Shown here: one piece after another, positions 20,230 to 33,081 of the stretch
Numbering within the stretch: the first letter of the stretch is position 1
Layout of the letters: every line of letters begins with the position of its first letter
Assembly (NCBI GenBank): GCA_036924285.1
Contig: JAYKYS010000010.1
Span: 10,453,001-10,517,000 of the forward strand
DNA length: 64,000 nucleotides
Direction of reading: 5' to 3'
Origin: Asterella californica
Taxonomy: Eukaryota; Streptophyta; Marchantiopsida; Marchantiales; Aytoniaceae
The notes under the pieces: model-generated
What the model was told of the DNA's origin: nothing
The model's input: only the letters and a program-made list of their open reading frames with translations
Database searches by the model: none
Program-made: the position numbers and the translations under genes

Positions 20230-20239
20230 ACTGCACTCG

Positions 20240-22313
20240 ACAACAAGCAACCGGATACGAACGTAGTGTACACTTACTCACGTGAAATCAACCAAGACGT
20301 ACAATCGACTTACAGTAGAGCGTTACCCAAACATGCTTTTAACGAAGATTCAGGAAGATTCCACAATAAACCCCTGCCGACTCATGTCTTGACCTCCAGA
20401 GTTAGTACGAAAACCATGTGTGATTGATGAAACTGTGTCCGACCAAAGTAGGTAAAAGGATATGAATGCCCATAATGTAGGTGGGCCTTGACAAATTCTA
20501 TAGACTCTGAGAAATCGAGTGATCGATTGTGAAAGAGCTCTTCCGATCCAGCTCATCTCTACACCAATCCATCAGGTTCAGAATGAAGAACGACCTTCTA
20601 ACAACCTGACTAACGGTGGTTGCATCTGCCAGGCGAAGACATTCGCCAATGCAAGTTACTCCATTCTGCGACTGCCAAAGAAAACACAGAGTCCGAAACC
20701 GGCATATCCTCCGTCTTAAGCTGGTAGTCGCTTATCAACAAGTCTCTCGAGTCGCTGCGTTTGTGCATCTTTACACAGAAAACACGACATATCACATGTA
20801 CTCGCTGTCCATTCGTGGTCTCACTATAACAAACCATAGTTCCAACGGCAGCACACAGGATCGCCTTTGGAAGAAGCGAACTGTACCGAGTACCAGTCCA
20901 AACGGTCACATGAATTAAATAAAGCTAGATCAAAGCACCACCTGCCGAACACTCTGTTAAACCCCTGAAAGTCTTGATGAGTGAAAGCAATCAAGCCCCA
21001 CACTGCTAAAAGTAAATAAACAGGAAGTAAAAATAAAAGTCGAGAATCCCAGACATGAAATATCATAAACAGAACTGATCGTCAGGCCACTGTAGTCATG
21101 CATATTCATAAAATACTACGGATGACCATAAACTGAGACATCAAAGCATGCATCTATACAAGCGGAAGGGACATGACAAATGTAACAAACTACAATACCA
21201 AATCATGCTAACATCATGATTTAGTATCGTATCAGAACCCACAGGCACAACGGCCGAGAGTCTACTCACACCCAGACACTGGTGAAACCGAACTTAGTTT
21301 ACCCACCGCCATTGCATGCCCCTGAAGCCCTTCTCCCCTTCTATGGTCTAGAAAGACTTTTCTACCAAGGGAAAGAGATCACATCCACACACTGGAGGGC
21401 AGACATACAATACCATCGTACTGCGGCGCACAAGATGGAAAGGGTCGCAGACAGGAACAGGAGTACCAACAGAAGGACGATAAAGTATCCATGTTGACGA
21501 GGAGCAGCCAAATATTGCATGCATCTGAGCAAGTCCATTAGACTCACAGAAACTGAAACACTGGCTCACAATACATCCAAACAAGAGACTTCAACAGAAG
21601 TGAGCCAACGGCCAGTCTGTAAATAGCCACCCAGAAGGTCCATGCCAACCAATTCACTCGTCTCGCTGATCAGGACCAAGTCATGCTTTGTTGCTCCGGA
21701 ACACGGGAAGCTATTTACAGATTGGCAAAGACACACAAAGCAATATCTGCCCAGAAACATCAGTCACTGGTGTGTTCAAAACCGTTACACATCCATATAA
21801 GGATGCTGAAACAAATATCAGGCGCTCGCTTGATGAGTACAGCCAGAAACTGAGCGCCTTACAAGTGAAGGGTTTGAGGACAATACAAGTACACCTGGGT
21901 ATCAAACGTAAACTGGGGCAAAACCTCAAACCAGGTTCCACCACTGACGGGAATAGTACAGGTTTGATCGAGTACAGAGCATCCCACCGACTACAATCAA
22001 CTCCTTCAGAGAACAAAATGGACAAGAAAAAAGATTGGTACAAACATCACCAAATTGCTGAAGCCAGAGCGCAACCGAGCCTCAACATTGCAAGACAATA
22101 TATCCTGGCTAATGTGTTCAAGGACCCCTTAAATGGATAATTGACGAATTCGTTGCTCTCCTGTGGTGTCCACTCCATGCCTCGATGTTCAACACGCATC
22201 ACTACCAGAAAAACTTCCAGTGAACCCGCCTGACGATATTACACCGCAATCTTGTCGATGAACCGGGGCAACTCTGCGGACGGAACTGGCGAACTACAGT
22301 TCTTACGACCAGG
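20240..22313. other. Spacer between MULE and Rab7; 3' flank of Rab7
   Basis: No gene recognised. Open frames of 100-150 codons (plus 20616-20918 and 21688-22140) have no known motif or exon partner. The last few hundred bases before 22314 should contain the Rab7 3' UTR (minus strand); I saw no decisive polyadenylation signal. Confidence 0.4.
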
Positions 22314-24004
22314 TCAGCATTCGCAGGCAGATGACTTTGTTGGCCTATTCGCAGCGACGTCGATTGTGTCAGGCAAGTATCTGCATCACAACAATGACAA
22401 TATAAACAACAACACCACCACTGTCAGCTGGAAACAACCCTAGACCAACGCAGTATGTGCCCTTGAATCGAAGCCAGGCATGTCACTGTAAAGGGATGAG
22501 ACTCACATTTCTTCATCCGTCTCGTTCTTTAATGCATTCTTGGCAATGCACTGGAAAGCGGCATCAACGTTAAAATCTTCCTTCGCAGAGGTCTCAAAAT
22601 AAGGGATGTTGCCATGCGATGTACACCACGCCTTAGCCTTCTTCTCAGAAACCTGGCAAGGGCAAAGATCGAATCATACACTCACCCAACCACTTAACTA
22701 CTGGAGAACACAAACCGAAAAGAACAGACATGTTCCGCGTGAGACAAAGAGGGTTCAACTCACCACGCGACTATTCCCACTGTCGACGTCAACCTTGTTG
22801 CCAAGCACCACAAAAGGGAAGTTCTCTTGATCTTGTGGGCTTGCCTGCATGTAATCAAGCATGTCAATCAGGACTCAACAATGTCCTCACATGCACCTTC
22901 ACGCAGAAAAACGACGGAGCTGACCGGAGAGAGAAGAAACTGACTTGAATTAGAAACTCATTACGCCAGTTATCCAAGTTGTCGAATGATCTCATCACAT
23001 TCACATCGTATACGAGTACACAGCAGTCGGCTCCACGATAGAAGGCAACACCGAGGCTCTGGAATCGCTCTTGCCCTGCCGTGTCCCAAATCTGTACATA
23101 AGACTTCTTCGTCAAGTTCGCAACGCAACCAAGGTCGTTGGATTTGATTGAGTGCGAGCAAAGAATCGGATGCAATGAGTACACCTGTGCAGTTCTCAAC
23201 CCCATCGCCTTTACACACGACTGAAACTTGACGCAAACTACGACCCATAAAACACTAAAAAACACAAAGGTAATGTGTATTTACAAGTATGCTACTAGTG
23301 CCCACCTGCATCGTGACGAGCCTGTCCTCCACTTGAACCTCCTTCGTTAAGAAATCAGCACCAATAGTTGCCTTATATTGAGCGGTGAATTTCTTATTTA
23401 CATATCTGTCAGTTGGTTAAGGAAGCACATTCCAGACCAAACCGCTCTCGACAAGATAAAAACCAAAATGACGTCACTGAAGAGGTCTCGTAACATGCAT
23501 GGCCAAGTGACAGTCGAGAAACTGACGTGATTACACTGGGAATGGATACTGATTCATCAACGATGTTTTTCCTACCCTGTAAAGCACAACGGCCACAGCA
23601 AGGGGCTACCAATCATCAGAAACACCACAGGTGAAACTCATAGAGATGTCGAAACCCTACATCCCAAGTTCGAAGGGAAAGATTTGACAGAGCAGAAACT
23701 AGAGGGACCTTGCACGGCAAGAGGAATTACAAATTGAGGGTAAAAGCTAGATCTGCGCGACCCGCATGCACATCTAAAAGCGCGAAGCTTTAGTCAAAAT
23801 CATGTCCAAACTTTGGACATTAGAGTAACTTCCAACTCAATTTACGCAGGATATCAGGAAGCAAATCTGTTTAGCCGGTCAACCTGGATCACGATGAAAA
23901 AAGGAAAAAAGGGAAAATACTACATCCTTCACCCGCTCTGAAAGATCTTACCCGCTATCTCCAAGAATGATAACCTTGAGCAGAGTCCTTTTCCGAGCTG
24001 ACAT
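22314..24004 (-). CDS. RAB7: Rab7/RABG3-type small GTPase
   Basis: Seven coding exons on the minus strand join in frame over GT-AG introns: 24004-23952, 23576-23550, 23405-23306, 23091-22945, 22844-22764, 22652-22507, 22380-22314. They give 206 residues, the usual Rab7 length. The start [18 protein letters not shown] matches plant Rab7. Seen motifs: P-loop GDSGVGKT (15-22), switch I Thr40 in [14 protein letters not shown] (63-67), NKVD (125-128), ETSAK (156-160), and a C-terminal CEC for double geranylgeranylation. Exon 2 is only 27 nt. The protein controls traffic from late endosomes to the vacuole, on the cytosolic face of those membranes. No stop, frameshift or missing key residue was found. 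It is the one ordinary host gene in the window, with GC-richer exons than the surroundings. Confidence 0.97.
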
Positions 24005-24519
24005 CTTTGCCTGCTTGATTACCCTCTAGTGATCTGCTGCTCCCTCTCTCCTTCTCCTTCGGCTTTCCCTGTGCTCAATCCCGATCTGCGTATGCCCTAA
24101 AAATACCGAGAGACCCAAAGATCACTTCAGCTCGAAAACTCCCCTCAGTAAACCGGGGCATCCGAACCCCCTCCACTGCCTACTCCTAACGTAGTCAAAC
24201 GCCGAGGCCTACACAACAGGCATCGCTCTCCCCTTCACCTCCCCGATCTTCGATCACAACTCAACCAACCATGTAATACTCTACAAAGCATTTTAAAAGC
24301 CCGTTTTGGGCGCACTACGAACTATTCACACGCGTCCAGACCAAAATTCCAACGCTAGCAGCATCAACAAACGAAACGAACGATTAGCTTACAATTGATA
24401 TCACTGATAAGCCAGCACAAAAACCAAAATACAAACAGCGAGCGGCAAGCAGGGACCAAGACAGGAAATCGACTCACGGAAAGAATGACAGAAACATAGC
24501 GAGAAGGAACCTACACTTT

Positions 24520-24960
24520 GGAAGTTCAGCGGTATTCTTGCCAAGCAAGCTTCGAGCAAGCAAGCAGGCGCAGCAGAAGTGAGAAACCACGACAACAGAC
24601 GCTCGCTATGCGAGAGAGGGTGTGTGTGTTTTTTCGGGGTGAGTCACGAGTGCACGAGGCCTGCAGCAAGTGCGAGCCTGGAGCCTCACAAAGGGGCCGG
24701 GCAGCAGTATACCGTAGAGCAACAGGGGAGGCCAGCAACGACGCGACAGGTAGAGAAAAGTGACCGGGAGGTAACGCAAGGGGAGGTCTAGGAGAAGGAA
24801 GCAAAGGGAGGGAGGAACGTGGAGAAGAGACGCGACGGGAGGGGAAAGGAAGCGGCAAAGGGAGGATAGTAAAGGACAATCGTTCTTCTTCGACGTGTTT
24901 ATCGCTCTTCCGCTCCTTATCCTACCCTCCAACTTAGGGTACGACAATTTCACCTGCTCA
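24520..24960 (-). promoter_or_regulatory. Probable Rab7 leader/promoter region (CT-rich on the minus strand)
   Basis: Upstream of the Rab7 start the minus strand is strongly CT-rich between about 24880 and 24520, as in many plant 5' UTRs. A 5' UTR intron is possible. No clear TATA box was found, so the transcription start is not placed. Confidence 0.35.
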
Positions 24961-25260
24961 TTTTAGGAACGAAAAGAGAGCCCCAGCTCGAAGGCCCCGA
25001 ACCGGCCCCCCGCAGCTGAAGAAGGCGACCAACAGGTTGTCAGTCATATATCGCTGCTTCGGCATGTTCCACTACTGTGCATACATATACGCGCCTCCAA
25101 GCTTTCAATTCATACGCCCTGCGTCGACACGTGTCCGTGCGTGAAAAAGGTCGTCCTGCTCTATGCACTGTGTTGTCTGATTCTGTGGTGCGTAACGCGG
25201 AGAAGGAAGGGGCCACCCTGTAGGCTGTCGCATTGCCACAAAGCAGAGAGGCTGTCGAAG

Positions 25261-28200
25261 ACATAACACAGTCCTACGACTGAAGATCTACATCATTCAT
25301 TAGGCCTAGGATAGACACCTGTTGGTTTATAACTGTATCAAGGGGTTTCAAAGTTAGGAGGAAAGATTCTCAAGCGCTGGATGCGAAATCAACCGCGAAG
25401 AAATTAATATCCGCCGTTGTGTCAGTCACGGTGAACTTTGTTGGTCATTGTTTTCTCAAGTCGTGTTTTGTTTAAAGAGTGAAAATAAAATACAAAATAC
25501 GTGAGAATAATGAAACTTCGAGGCTGCACTCGCGGCTGGCTCAGGAGGTAGCCCTCCGGTTTAGCACCGTCGTCGCGGAAACAATCGAGACTTCAAAATA
25601 TTTTCATTATATTCCAACATCGACACCCTCTATTATTAAGATACGAGCATAGAATAGCTCCGGAGCTTCCACTTTTCTGCCTCTTCTTGTCTACAATTCA
25701 CTTGTAGCTATAGTTTATTCTCGAAGTTTTGCTTACGTCATTATTAGACGTTCTTTCTAATCCTGCAGAATAGAGTAACATCTTCAGATTAGAAACTGAT
25801 CTTCTCAAATCTAATACCTTCCATAATTTAATAGAATATCATATTTATCAACTGCGGTCCATATCTCATAATCTACAACTTTTTATTTCTTATAAAAGAT
25901 AAAGTAAATTACACATATTGTTTATAATAATTTACTGTGGTCTTATTGTAGTCAACTATCTAATGTAATGTGATTTGGTACTTTGAGATTTTGAGCTGAA
26001 ACTATATATATGACAGAGTTTCCAGTAAAGAGTTATTAGAGATGAAACTGATATATAATCGTTGTGCGCTGGTGAGATTTGAAGACATTGCTTATTATTC
26101 ATCATTGTTCGTTTTCATATTGTAAAGAAGTGCTCGTCAATCGGGATAGTTCTAAATATTATTCGGTGGTTGTAAAGTCTTGGGAAACTAGTAGTTGTTT
26201 TGGTAAGAAAACCCATCTTGTCACAGAAAATATAGAAACTAAAGTTCAAACTAAAGACCTATAATAATCAATGGAATGATTCATTTGTAAGCTAATATTA
26301 TATTTAAAAAGATATATTAAATATAATATTGTCTTATACTTGATAGAAAATAGATCCACATAGCGTATCAGTTAAGAGAGTTTCAACTATACTCTAGAAA
26401 GAATATTGTATATTTATGTTATCGAACATAAGATTCAAGACTACAGATGGACATATGTTGTATGAGTTTTTCGTTGGAGCATAAGAGGTGTTCGTCTATG
26501 TCGTAAGTATATTAAAACATTACATTGTTTTTATGCTGTGGGTTTATCAATAATTACAGAATATTAATCTATCCGTCAATTGTTAAAAGGAAGCAGCACA
26601 ACATTGTTAGAATATCATGTTCTGCCAACTAGCAACAAGAAATGAAGATTTCATTATTTAACTCACTTCTGTAATGTTTTGCTTTTTGTGAAATATTACA
26701 GAAGTGAGTGACTGCGATTAATTCTTTGTCTAAAAGAGGAGGCGTCAACACATGTATTATAAAATACAAAAGATTATAATAACAGCACTATATTCTCTGA
26801 GAGAATTAAAACAAACTCAAAACTAAGTCTGCTTTGCTTCTAAGTGCATGTGACGCAGTTTGTTCATAATACTAGTGAAGGTAATCCAAAAAATCAGATT
26901 TGTAATTTACCATCTGAAGTTACATGGACGTACAAGAGTGAGTTTTTAGTAAATAAAATGATTTGTATAATATATATACAAAGAGCGGATCTCAAACATC
27001 CGTGGTACCACGTTATTTACGATTGTGGTAATTTCTCTTACAACGATGATGGATCATCTCGTGAGTTTTTTGTTGCAGAGATATGATAATTGTTGTAATT
27101 GTCATAAGTGTGTCCATCCGTAACATGATTAATAATGAGACTAGCATGGAACTTGTAACAAGCAAGCATATCACCTATCCTTGAAAGTGCACGATGGAAC
27201 GTGATTATTTTTGTGCGGATATTAAATATTTTTCGCCATGGACCATATGAGGAAAGTTTCGGTGCTCCATGACCAGTTCGTATTTTGTTCAGATTCACGT
27301 CAAAATCAAAGAGAGTGTGGGTTTTTTCTACAAGATGTATACTGCCTACAGCTGCGTACAGGTGTCGCATGGCAAAATTTACGTGGCATCCTTTTCGGTA
27401 GCTCCTTGTACAGAGAGAACATTATTTCAAATAGTGACAAGCCATCTTTACAGAGAAGAAAACAGCACTTTCATAGATTTCTTCAAGGAGAAGTCTGAAA
27501 CTTTCAAGTGACCATAACTTGGGCTACATCGGTCAGCTTGAGCCAAATATGATATCACTGGATAAGAGTTTTCAAGGACTTTCAGGCAACACCAAACAGC
27601 TCTTGTATGCGTTTGAAGTTTGTCTAGACCTTTGGCCGGTTATTCAAATATGCAAAAGAGCTCGCATAGATTGACAATATCGAAGAGGATGTGAAGGTAT
27701 GGAGGGCATGTTTGTGCAAGGGCTCGTGGAGATTCACAAAGAAGAAGAGGTCCGTGGACTTTGAACGACCAAATCCTGAAGTTGCACTTCTGTCTGACAA
27801 CCAATCCCTGAAACACACACTTGCTAAGACATCCAAAGCAAAAAAGAGAAAGAACGCATCCGACTTGCAAAGAGAGGAGAAAAAGAGTAAGATTGGAACT
27901 ATCTCCACTTAAGTAATAGCCAAAGAAAAAGACAAATATAAGTCAAACATCCGCTACTATAACAATGTTTCAGCTTCATCACAAGAAAATTTACTTGAAA
28001 GACGCTCAGAAGAAGACACGACTGTAAAAAAATGAGAGATATTAAACAGCCACCTCCAAGAAGAACGGTCCAATCCAAAACCAAATTTCCATCAGCGAAC
28101 CAACTGTTTGTCTCTTACCGTCTATCTCCTAAACACACTTGAGGTCAATAGAGATAGATAGTTTCACTCGGATAAATGTTAATCTTCACATTTTAGAGAA

Positions 28201-30480
28201 ATTTGGACATTGAAAAAAACATCGTCTGTCTTTTCTTCCTTGAACTTCACGACTTGAACCATTGAAGTCTATTTCGCTCCGCTCAACCAGAATATGCTTA
28301 TTCAAAGCACCTGCATATATACTCATCCTCTTCCAAGTTTGGAAGAGGAGGAATATACATGCACTTTAATTTATTTCTTTATTTTTCTTCTTGGGAGGAT
28401 TAGGTCATAAATTAAAGTTATAAAACTGAAAATGTTTTAATTCTCGCAAACCAGACATGTTTAAACCAATATAGGGATCACTTCACGTATTTTGCTTATG
28501 AGTTTGATAATCAATCAGCAGCCATGTGTGACCAAGCAAATTGAGTTCAATTATAGAGGTTTAACTTTAGTAGTTTATATTTAACAATTTATATGTAGCA
28601 CATTAAATTTAAGAAACAAATTATCCTTTATTCACCTATTGTCTTAATGATTTAAGAAATCAAGTCGAGCATCATTTGTCTATCTGTATTTTTCTCTCAT
28701 CATTGTAATTTGGACAGCAACCGCCAATCAAAATTATTGATTTAACCATGCTTCTCATTTTCTTCTCCAGCATGTATATTCGCTCTGCTCAACAAGAGGA
28801 TAATGCATTAGAAAACCCAGTGGTATGAAATGAAGGATTGTAAGGATTGTAAATCTATGTGTAAAAATCAAGTGACAAATACGATTTGATTCGTACTCAT
28901 GAGAGTAATGGACTACAAAGATATGAAAGGAGATTGATGGAACAGATGGTCGCCTATGATGACGAAGATTTCACAAAGTTGTATTATGTGCAGTTGGGTA
29001 CTTGATATTTCAAAGATAGAGTTTGCTTTGTCAATAGAGGTGACTTTATAAATAATAATCATTAGAATATTTCACATAGGTAATTTATGTAATGTACTCC
29101 AATGGATAAAGTTTTATGTTTCAGAGGTTGAGTAACGAAGATACATAAAGAGTCATGGTGAAAGACATAAAGTAAAAACCCAAATCCTAATTGATCAGTT
29201 CGAAAAGAATATTTTTTGACGCTTCAATAGTATAATAAAGCATACCCCTAAGCTCACCATGATCTCATCATTATCTAAGCAGGGATACATGTATGACTTT
29301 TTTCATCGTCGACCTCATGTACATGTATACATCTGGTACATACATCATATGGTACTCCAAGTGGTGCATATGTGTGTTATCTCATTACGGATCAATGTCA
29401 CATTGTCATACTAGCATCCCATCCACGTAATAAATTGTCTCATCAACCTTCTTATGATCCACAGATGATATGAAATTTTTTGATGAAATATCAATATTCA
29501 TACTAAAGATGATGTGCACTAGATGACGATTCATTTTATCTTTTTGTGCGGTTGAATTTAGTTAATTTTTTTTGCTCCCCATTGTATTGCCTCTTCTTGG
29601 TTTCGGGTTCAAGTCCTTCAAGTCGCATGACCTTTCACCCCTATCCACACGCGTCGGTTAGAGTCCTTACTACAAATTCCCGGTTTGAAATGCTCTTGAA
29701 TAAGCAAAATGTAGTTTCTACTCGTTTTGACTTGTCACTCAAATATAGTTACACATTATGGATAATTTGTACATCCGTTAATAAGATATGATTTTTATAC
29801 ACAGATCCACCAGTTTAAAACAATCAAACAGATCAGACTGAATACAATGACAAGGTCTAGAGTAAATTACATGTGATGCTTAAAGAGCATGGTTCGACAA
29901 TAATATTTTGAAGCTTTAGTAGCTGAAATCATGAAGAAAGAAGTGAATCCCATATATATGTTCAGATGGTTTTCTTACTCTATTAGCTAAAATTTCAACT
30001 TATCTATGGTGAGACAAAATTGATTTTGTATTTTTATATAATTTTTTGAAAACAACAACAAATTTTGATCATTTCATGCATCATAATTTACATAATCTCG
30101 ACCAATCAAGTAAAACTTCAATATATAAGTTAAAATGATTGAATTCAAAATAATTCAATATTCTATGATCGAAGTAAAATGACAATGTAAATTACTATGA
30201 TTAGATTAATTGTACAATGTGAATTACAAGGTCCATGAGTCAAATACATGTATCATGTGTCAAAACCTACTCAATCTATTGTAAAATGAAAATACTGAGG
30301 AAAAACAAGTCTTGATTTTTGACAAAAGAAATCTATGCAGCAAACCATGACAACATGCAAAATGAGTAACACTAGTTCACGACATTCCATTCTAAATTTC
30401 AGAAATAACTTCATTAATGAGGTACATATTATGTGAAATACATAAGTGGACAGATTATGCAACAAAAAACTGACGTCATT
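25261..30480. other. AT-rich stretch with no recognised gene
   Basis: No supported gene. A plus-strand frame at 27691-27912 (73 codons, Lys-rich) has no family signature. 25537-25591 has a box A-like TGGCTCAGGAGG and a box B-like CAATCGAGAC 45 bp apart, as in the head of a tRNA-derived SINE, but the match is weak. The segment 27490-27690 is a diverged relative of 30505-30710 (repeat listed separately). The rest is low-complexity AT sequence. Confidence 0.4.
27490..27690 (+). repeat. Dispersed repeat, copy 1 (copy 2 at 30505-30710)
   Basis: Both copies run from a CTTTCAAGTG(A/G)CCATAAC-like start, through TTTGATATC and GTTTTCAAGG or similar, to ATGCGTTTG(A/G)AGTTT. They are alignable by eye over about 180 bp with many differences. 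Noncoding; the origin is probably the untranslated part of an LTR element. Confidence 0.6.
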
Positions 30481-30889
30481 ACAGTTGCACATAATACTTC
30501 TCGATTCTTGCATGTGTTGAAACCTTCAAGTGGTCATAACATCGGTTCCAAGGGTCAATTGGAGCTAAATTTGATATCGTTGGACAGTGTTTGTCAAGGG
30601 CTTTTAGATGACTCCAAGAACACCAAATTTTGAGTTGTGAGGCATAATTTCTATGCGTTTGGAGTTTAAGTGGACTTTTTGCCATAAGGGTCGAAACCGT
30701 GTAAGGGCTCGTTATATTATGAGGTTTTGAAGAGCTTATATGTGCAAATGCTCATCTGGATTCCCCTTAGAAGAAAGACCATATGGCTTTGACTGACCGT
30801 AACTAAAATTTTGGAGGTGAAGTGGTAGGTTGGAAAGAGGACGTCGATCGAGAACTTTCCAAAGATATCAATAATAGATTATTTGGACG

Positions 30890-32302
30890 TTGTTGTGCTA
30901 TGTGACATCCCATACAGTGAAACAGATATCCAGAAGACACTCGAGTGACATTTCCACAAGAAGCTGCACCCAAACTTACCAACTGGGCATGTGTTAAGCT
31001 AGGGCTGAGCTAGACAAGCTACTCATTAGTTTGAGTTAAAATATCATTCTAAAGAAAAAATAAAGTATCATAATGCAGAGCTCCTTGAGGAGAGTTATCT
31101 CGTGCCTTCCAATGTGAGAAGTAGCATTCTATGCAATAGTTAGTGCAACTTTTAAGTTATGAAAAATGTGAAAGAGAAAAATCTGTCGATTTTGGCTCGT
31201 GACTTGGATCCATAATCTGAAGATTCGTGCTACGTGTCGTCCATCCAGTGAAACAGATCTCCAGAAGACATCTGAGTAACATTTCCACAAGGAGCTGCAC
31301 CCGAGCTTACCAAGCTGGGCATGAGTTAAGCTAGGACTGAGCTAGACAAGCTGCCCCTCGCTTGAGTTAAAGTATCACTTTGAAGAAGAGTGAAAGTACC
31401 AAAATACGAAGTTCGTTGAGGAGAGCGATCTCATGCCTTCAAGTTAGTGCAGTTTTTAAGTTTCAAAAAATATGAAAGAGGAAAATCTGTCAATGCTGGT
31501 TCGTGATTTGGATCCATAATATGAAGGTACAAGTGTGTATGTGTTAGTGAGTACTATAGTTTTGACTCTTCATTCATTAAAATAGAGCTATACAAAAAAG
31601 TTGACGCAAAGAAAGTTAATAAAGAATGTAAAAGTAACTTCCTGTAGGTTTATGTATGAGTTTTAATGAGTTTGAGGCGCCTCGACCACAGAGGTCATCC
31701 TCATTAATAGAGGCACCCACCTAGGAAGAAGAGATCTCAAGATCAAATCCTCTTAGCATGTGTTTCTTATTACGGTGTGATTTAGGAGGTGGAGATCGAT
31801 ATCTCTTTTAATCATGGGCTTCTTGACCTAAGCCTCCTGCATATCTAGGGGCGAGGGACCGATCTTCTCCTTAATCGTGGGCTTCTTGGTATAAACCTCC
31901 GCATGTCATTTCGGTTATAGATCAATAGTTACAGTATGCAGCTCTAGTACCACTTGTGTTATAGATCAAGAGTTACCTAGTGTAGTTATGGGGAGGCTGT
32001 AAGCCTTGTGGGTTGGCTCCGTAGCTATGACTTTGATTGACAATGGATGGTCTGTACTGTAGTTTTGACTTTAGTGCAGTTTTTAAGTTTTGAAAAATGT
32101 GAAAGAAAGAAATTTGTCGATTTCAAATGGCTCGTGACTTGGATCCATAATCTGAAGGTACAAGTGCGTAGGTGTTAGTGAGTACTATAGTTTTGACTCT
32201 TCATTCATTAAAAATAGAGCTATACAGAAAAGTTGACGTAGAGAAAATTAGTAGAAAATGTAAAAGTAACTTCATGTAGGTTTATGTATGAGTTTTAATT
32301 CT
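30890..32302 (+). repeat. Segmental tandem duplication, two full copies and one partial
   Basis: A block of about 330-450 bp (containing CAGTGAAACAGAT, CAGAAGACA, AGCTAGACAAGCTGC and CTTGGATCCATAAT) starts near 30895 and again near 31228. A third partial copy (TTTAAGTTTTGAAAAATGTG onwards) covers 32066-32302. It is noncoding. The spacing and order suggest unequal exchange rather than separate insertions. Confidence 0.7.
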
Positions 32303-32411
32303 TTTTCTAACAAGAACAGAGGCATCTTCGGTGGTAGAGATGCCCACTTAAGAAGAAGAGGTATCAAGATCAAATCATGTGTTCCTATTCGAGCATGTTG
32401 GTATCCGTGAT

Positions 32412-32497
32412 GACGTAACTACATATCCAACATAGATTTAAAACGTAACTACATATCCAACATAGATTTTAAATCTATGTTGGATATGTAGTTACGT
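32412..32497. repeat. 55-bp perfect palindrome with an extra direct copy of one arm
   Basis: The arm ACGTAACTACATATCCAACA (plus TAGATTT, 27 nt in all) occurs at 32413-32439 and 32443-32469 in direct orientation, then as its exact reverse complement at 32471-32497. The last two form a stem of 27 bp with a single-base loop. Confidence 0.95.
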
Positions 32498-33081
32498 CTT
32501 GCATAACAGAAGTGGTATCAAGATGACATCAAGAGCCTAGAAACTTTTAATAAGCAAAGGTCTAGCTTAGCAGAGGGTTTGCTTGTTTGATACATAAGTT
32601 TGTTTATAATTACCTTAGCTTAGCTAGAGGGGGTGCTTAGTTGAGGTGTTAGCTAAAAGATGTGGCTCATCGCACGATTAGAGATATTGTACTTTTCATC
32701 GTCAAGGAGAGTCATCGATGCATACGAGAAGGAAGAAAAAGATCAAGAGGATCGTTTTTTTTTTAGGTTTTCAAGTTTGAGAATGTTACAGGAAGAGGAA
32801 TAAAGAATTGGGAGTTCAAGTTTTATCTATTGTTGTATTTGAGATAAATCTGTCTTTTGGTGAATGTAAATTGATCTTATTGAGTAAGGATGGACGGTCG
32901 GACAAAAATCGGTATCTATGGAAGACTCTGGTTGTTGTAGGCAAGCTGGTTGGCTCTTGTCTTCTCATTCAGTCTCTATCCTCACAATTAGTCACAGTTA
33001 GAAGTCTCGCTCTTCTTGAGAAAGACTCTCCTCGACAACGTGGAAAGAAGGAACACATGAGTTTGAAGTAAGTGAAGAATT

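Noticed and set aside
21688..22140. Plus-strand 150-codon ORF downstream of Rab7
   Set aside because: Overlaps the expected Rab7 3' region, has no domain, and the opposite strand is equally open.
22864..23265. A single 133-codon ORF at the Rab7 locus taken as the gene
   Set aside because: Only its middle (23091-22945) is coding. The rest is intron read-through, and the full seven-exon model gives a canonical Rab7.
29606..29616. tRNA gene suggested by a perfect box B (GGTTCAAGTCC)
   Set aside because: No box A at the proper distance upstream and no cloverleaf arms around it.
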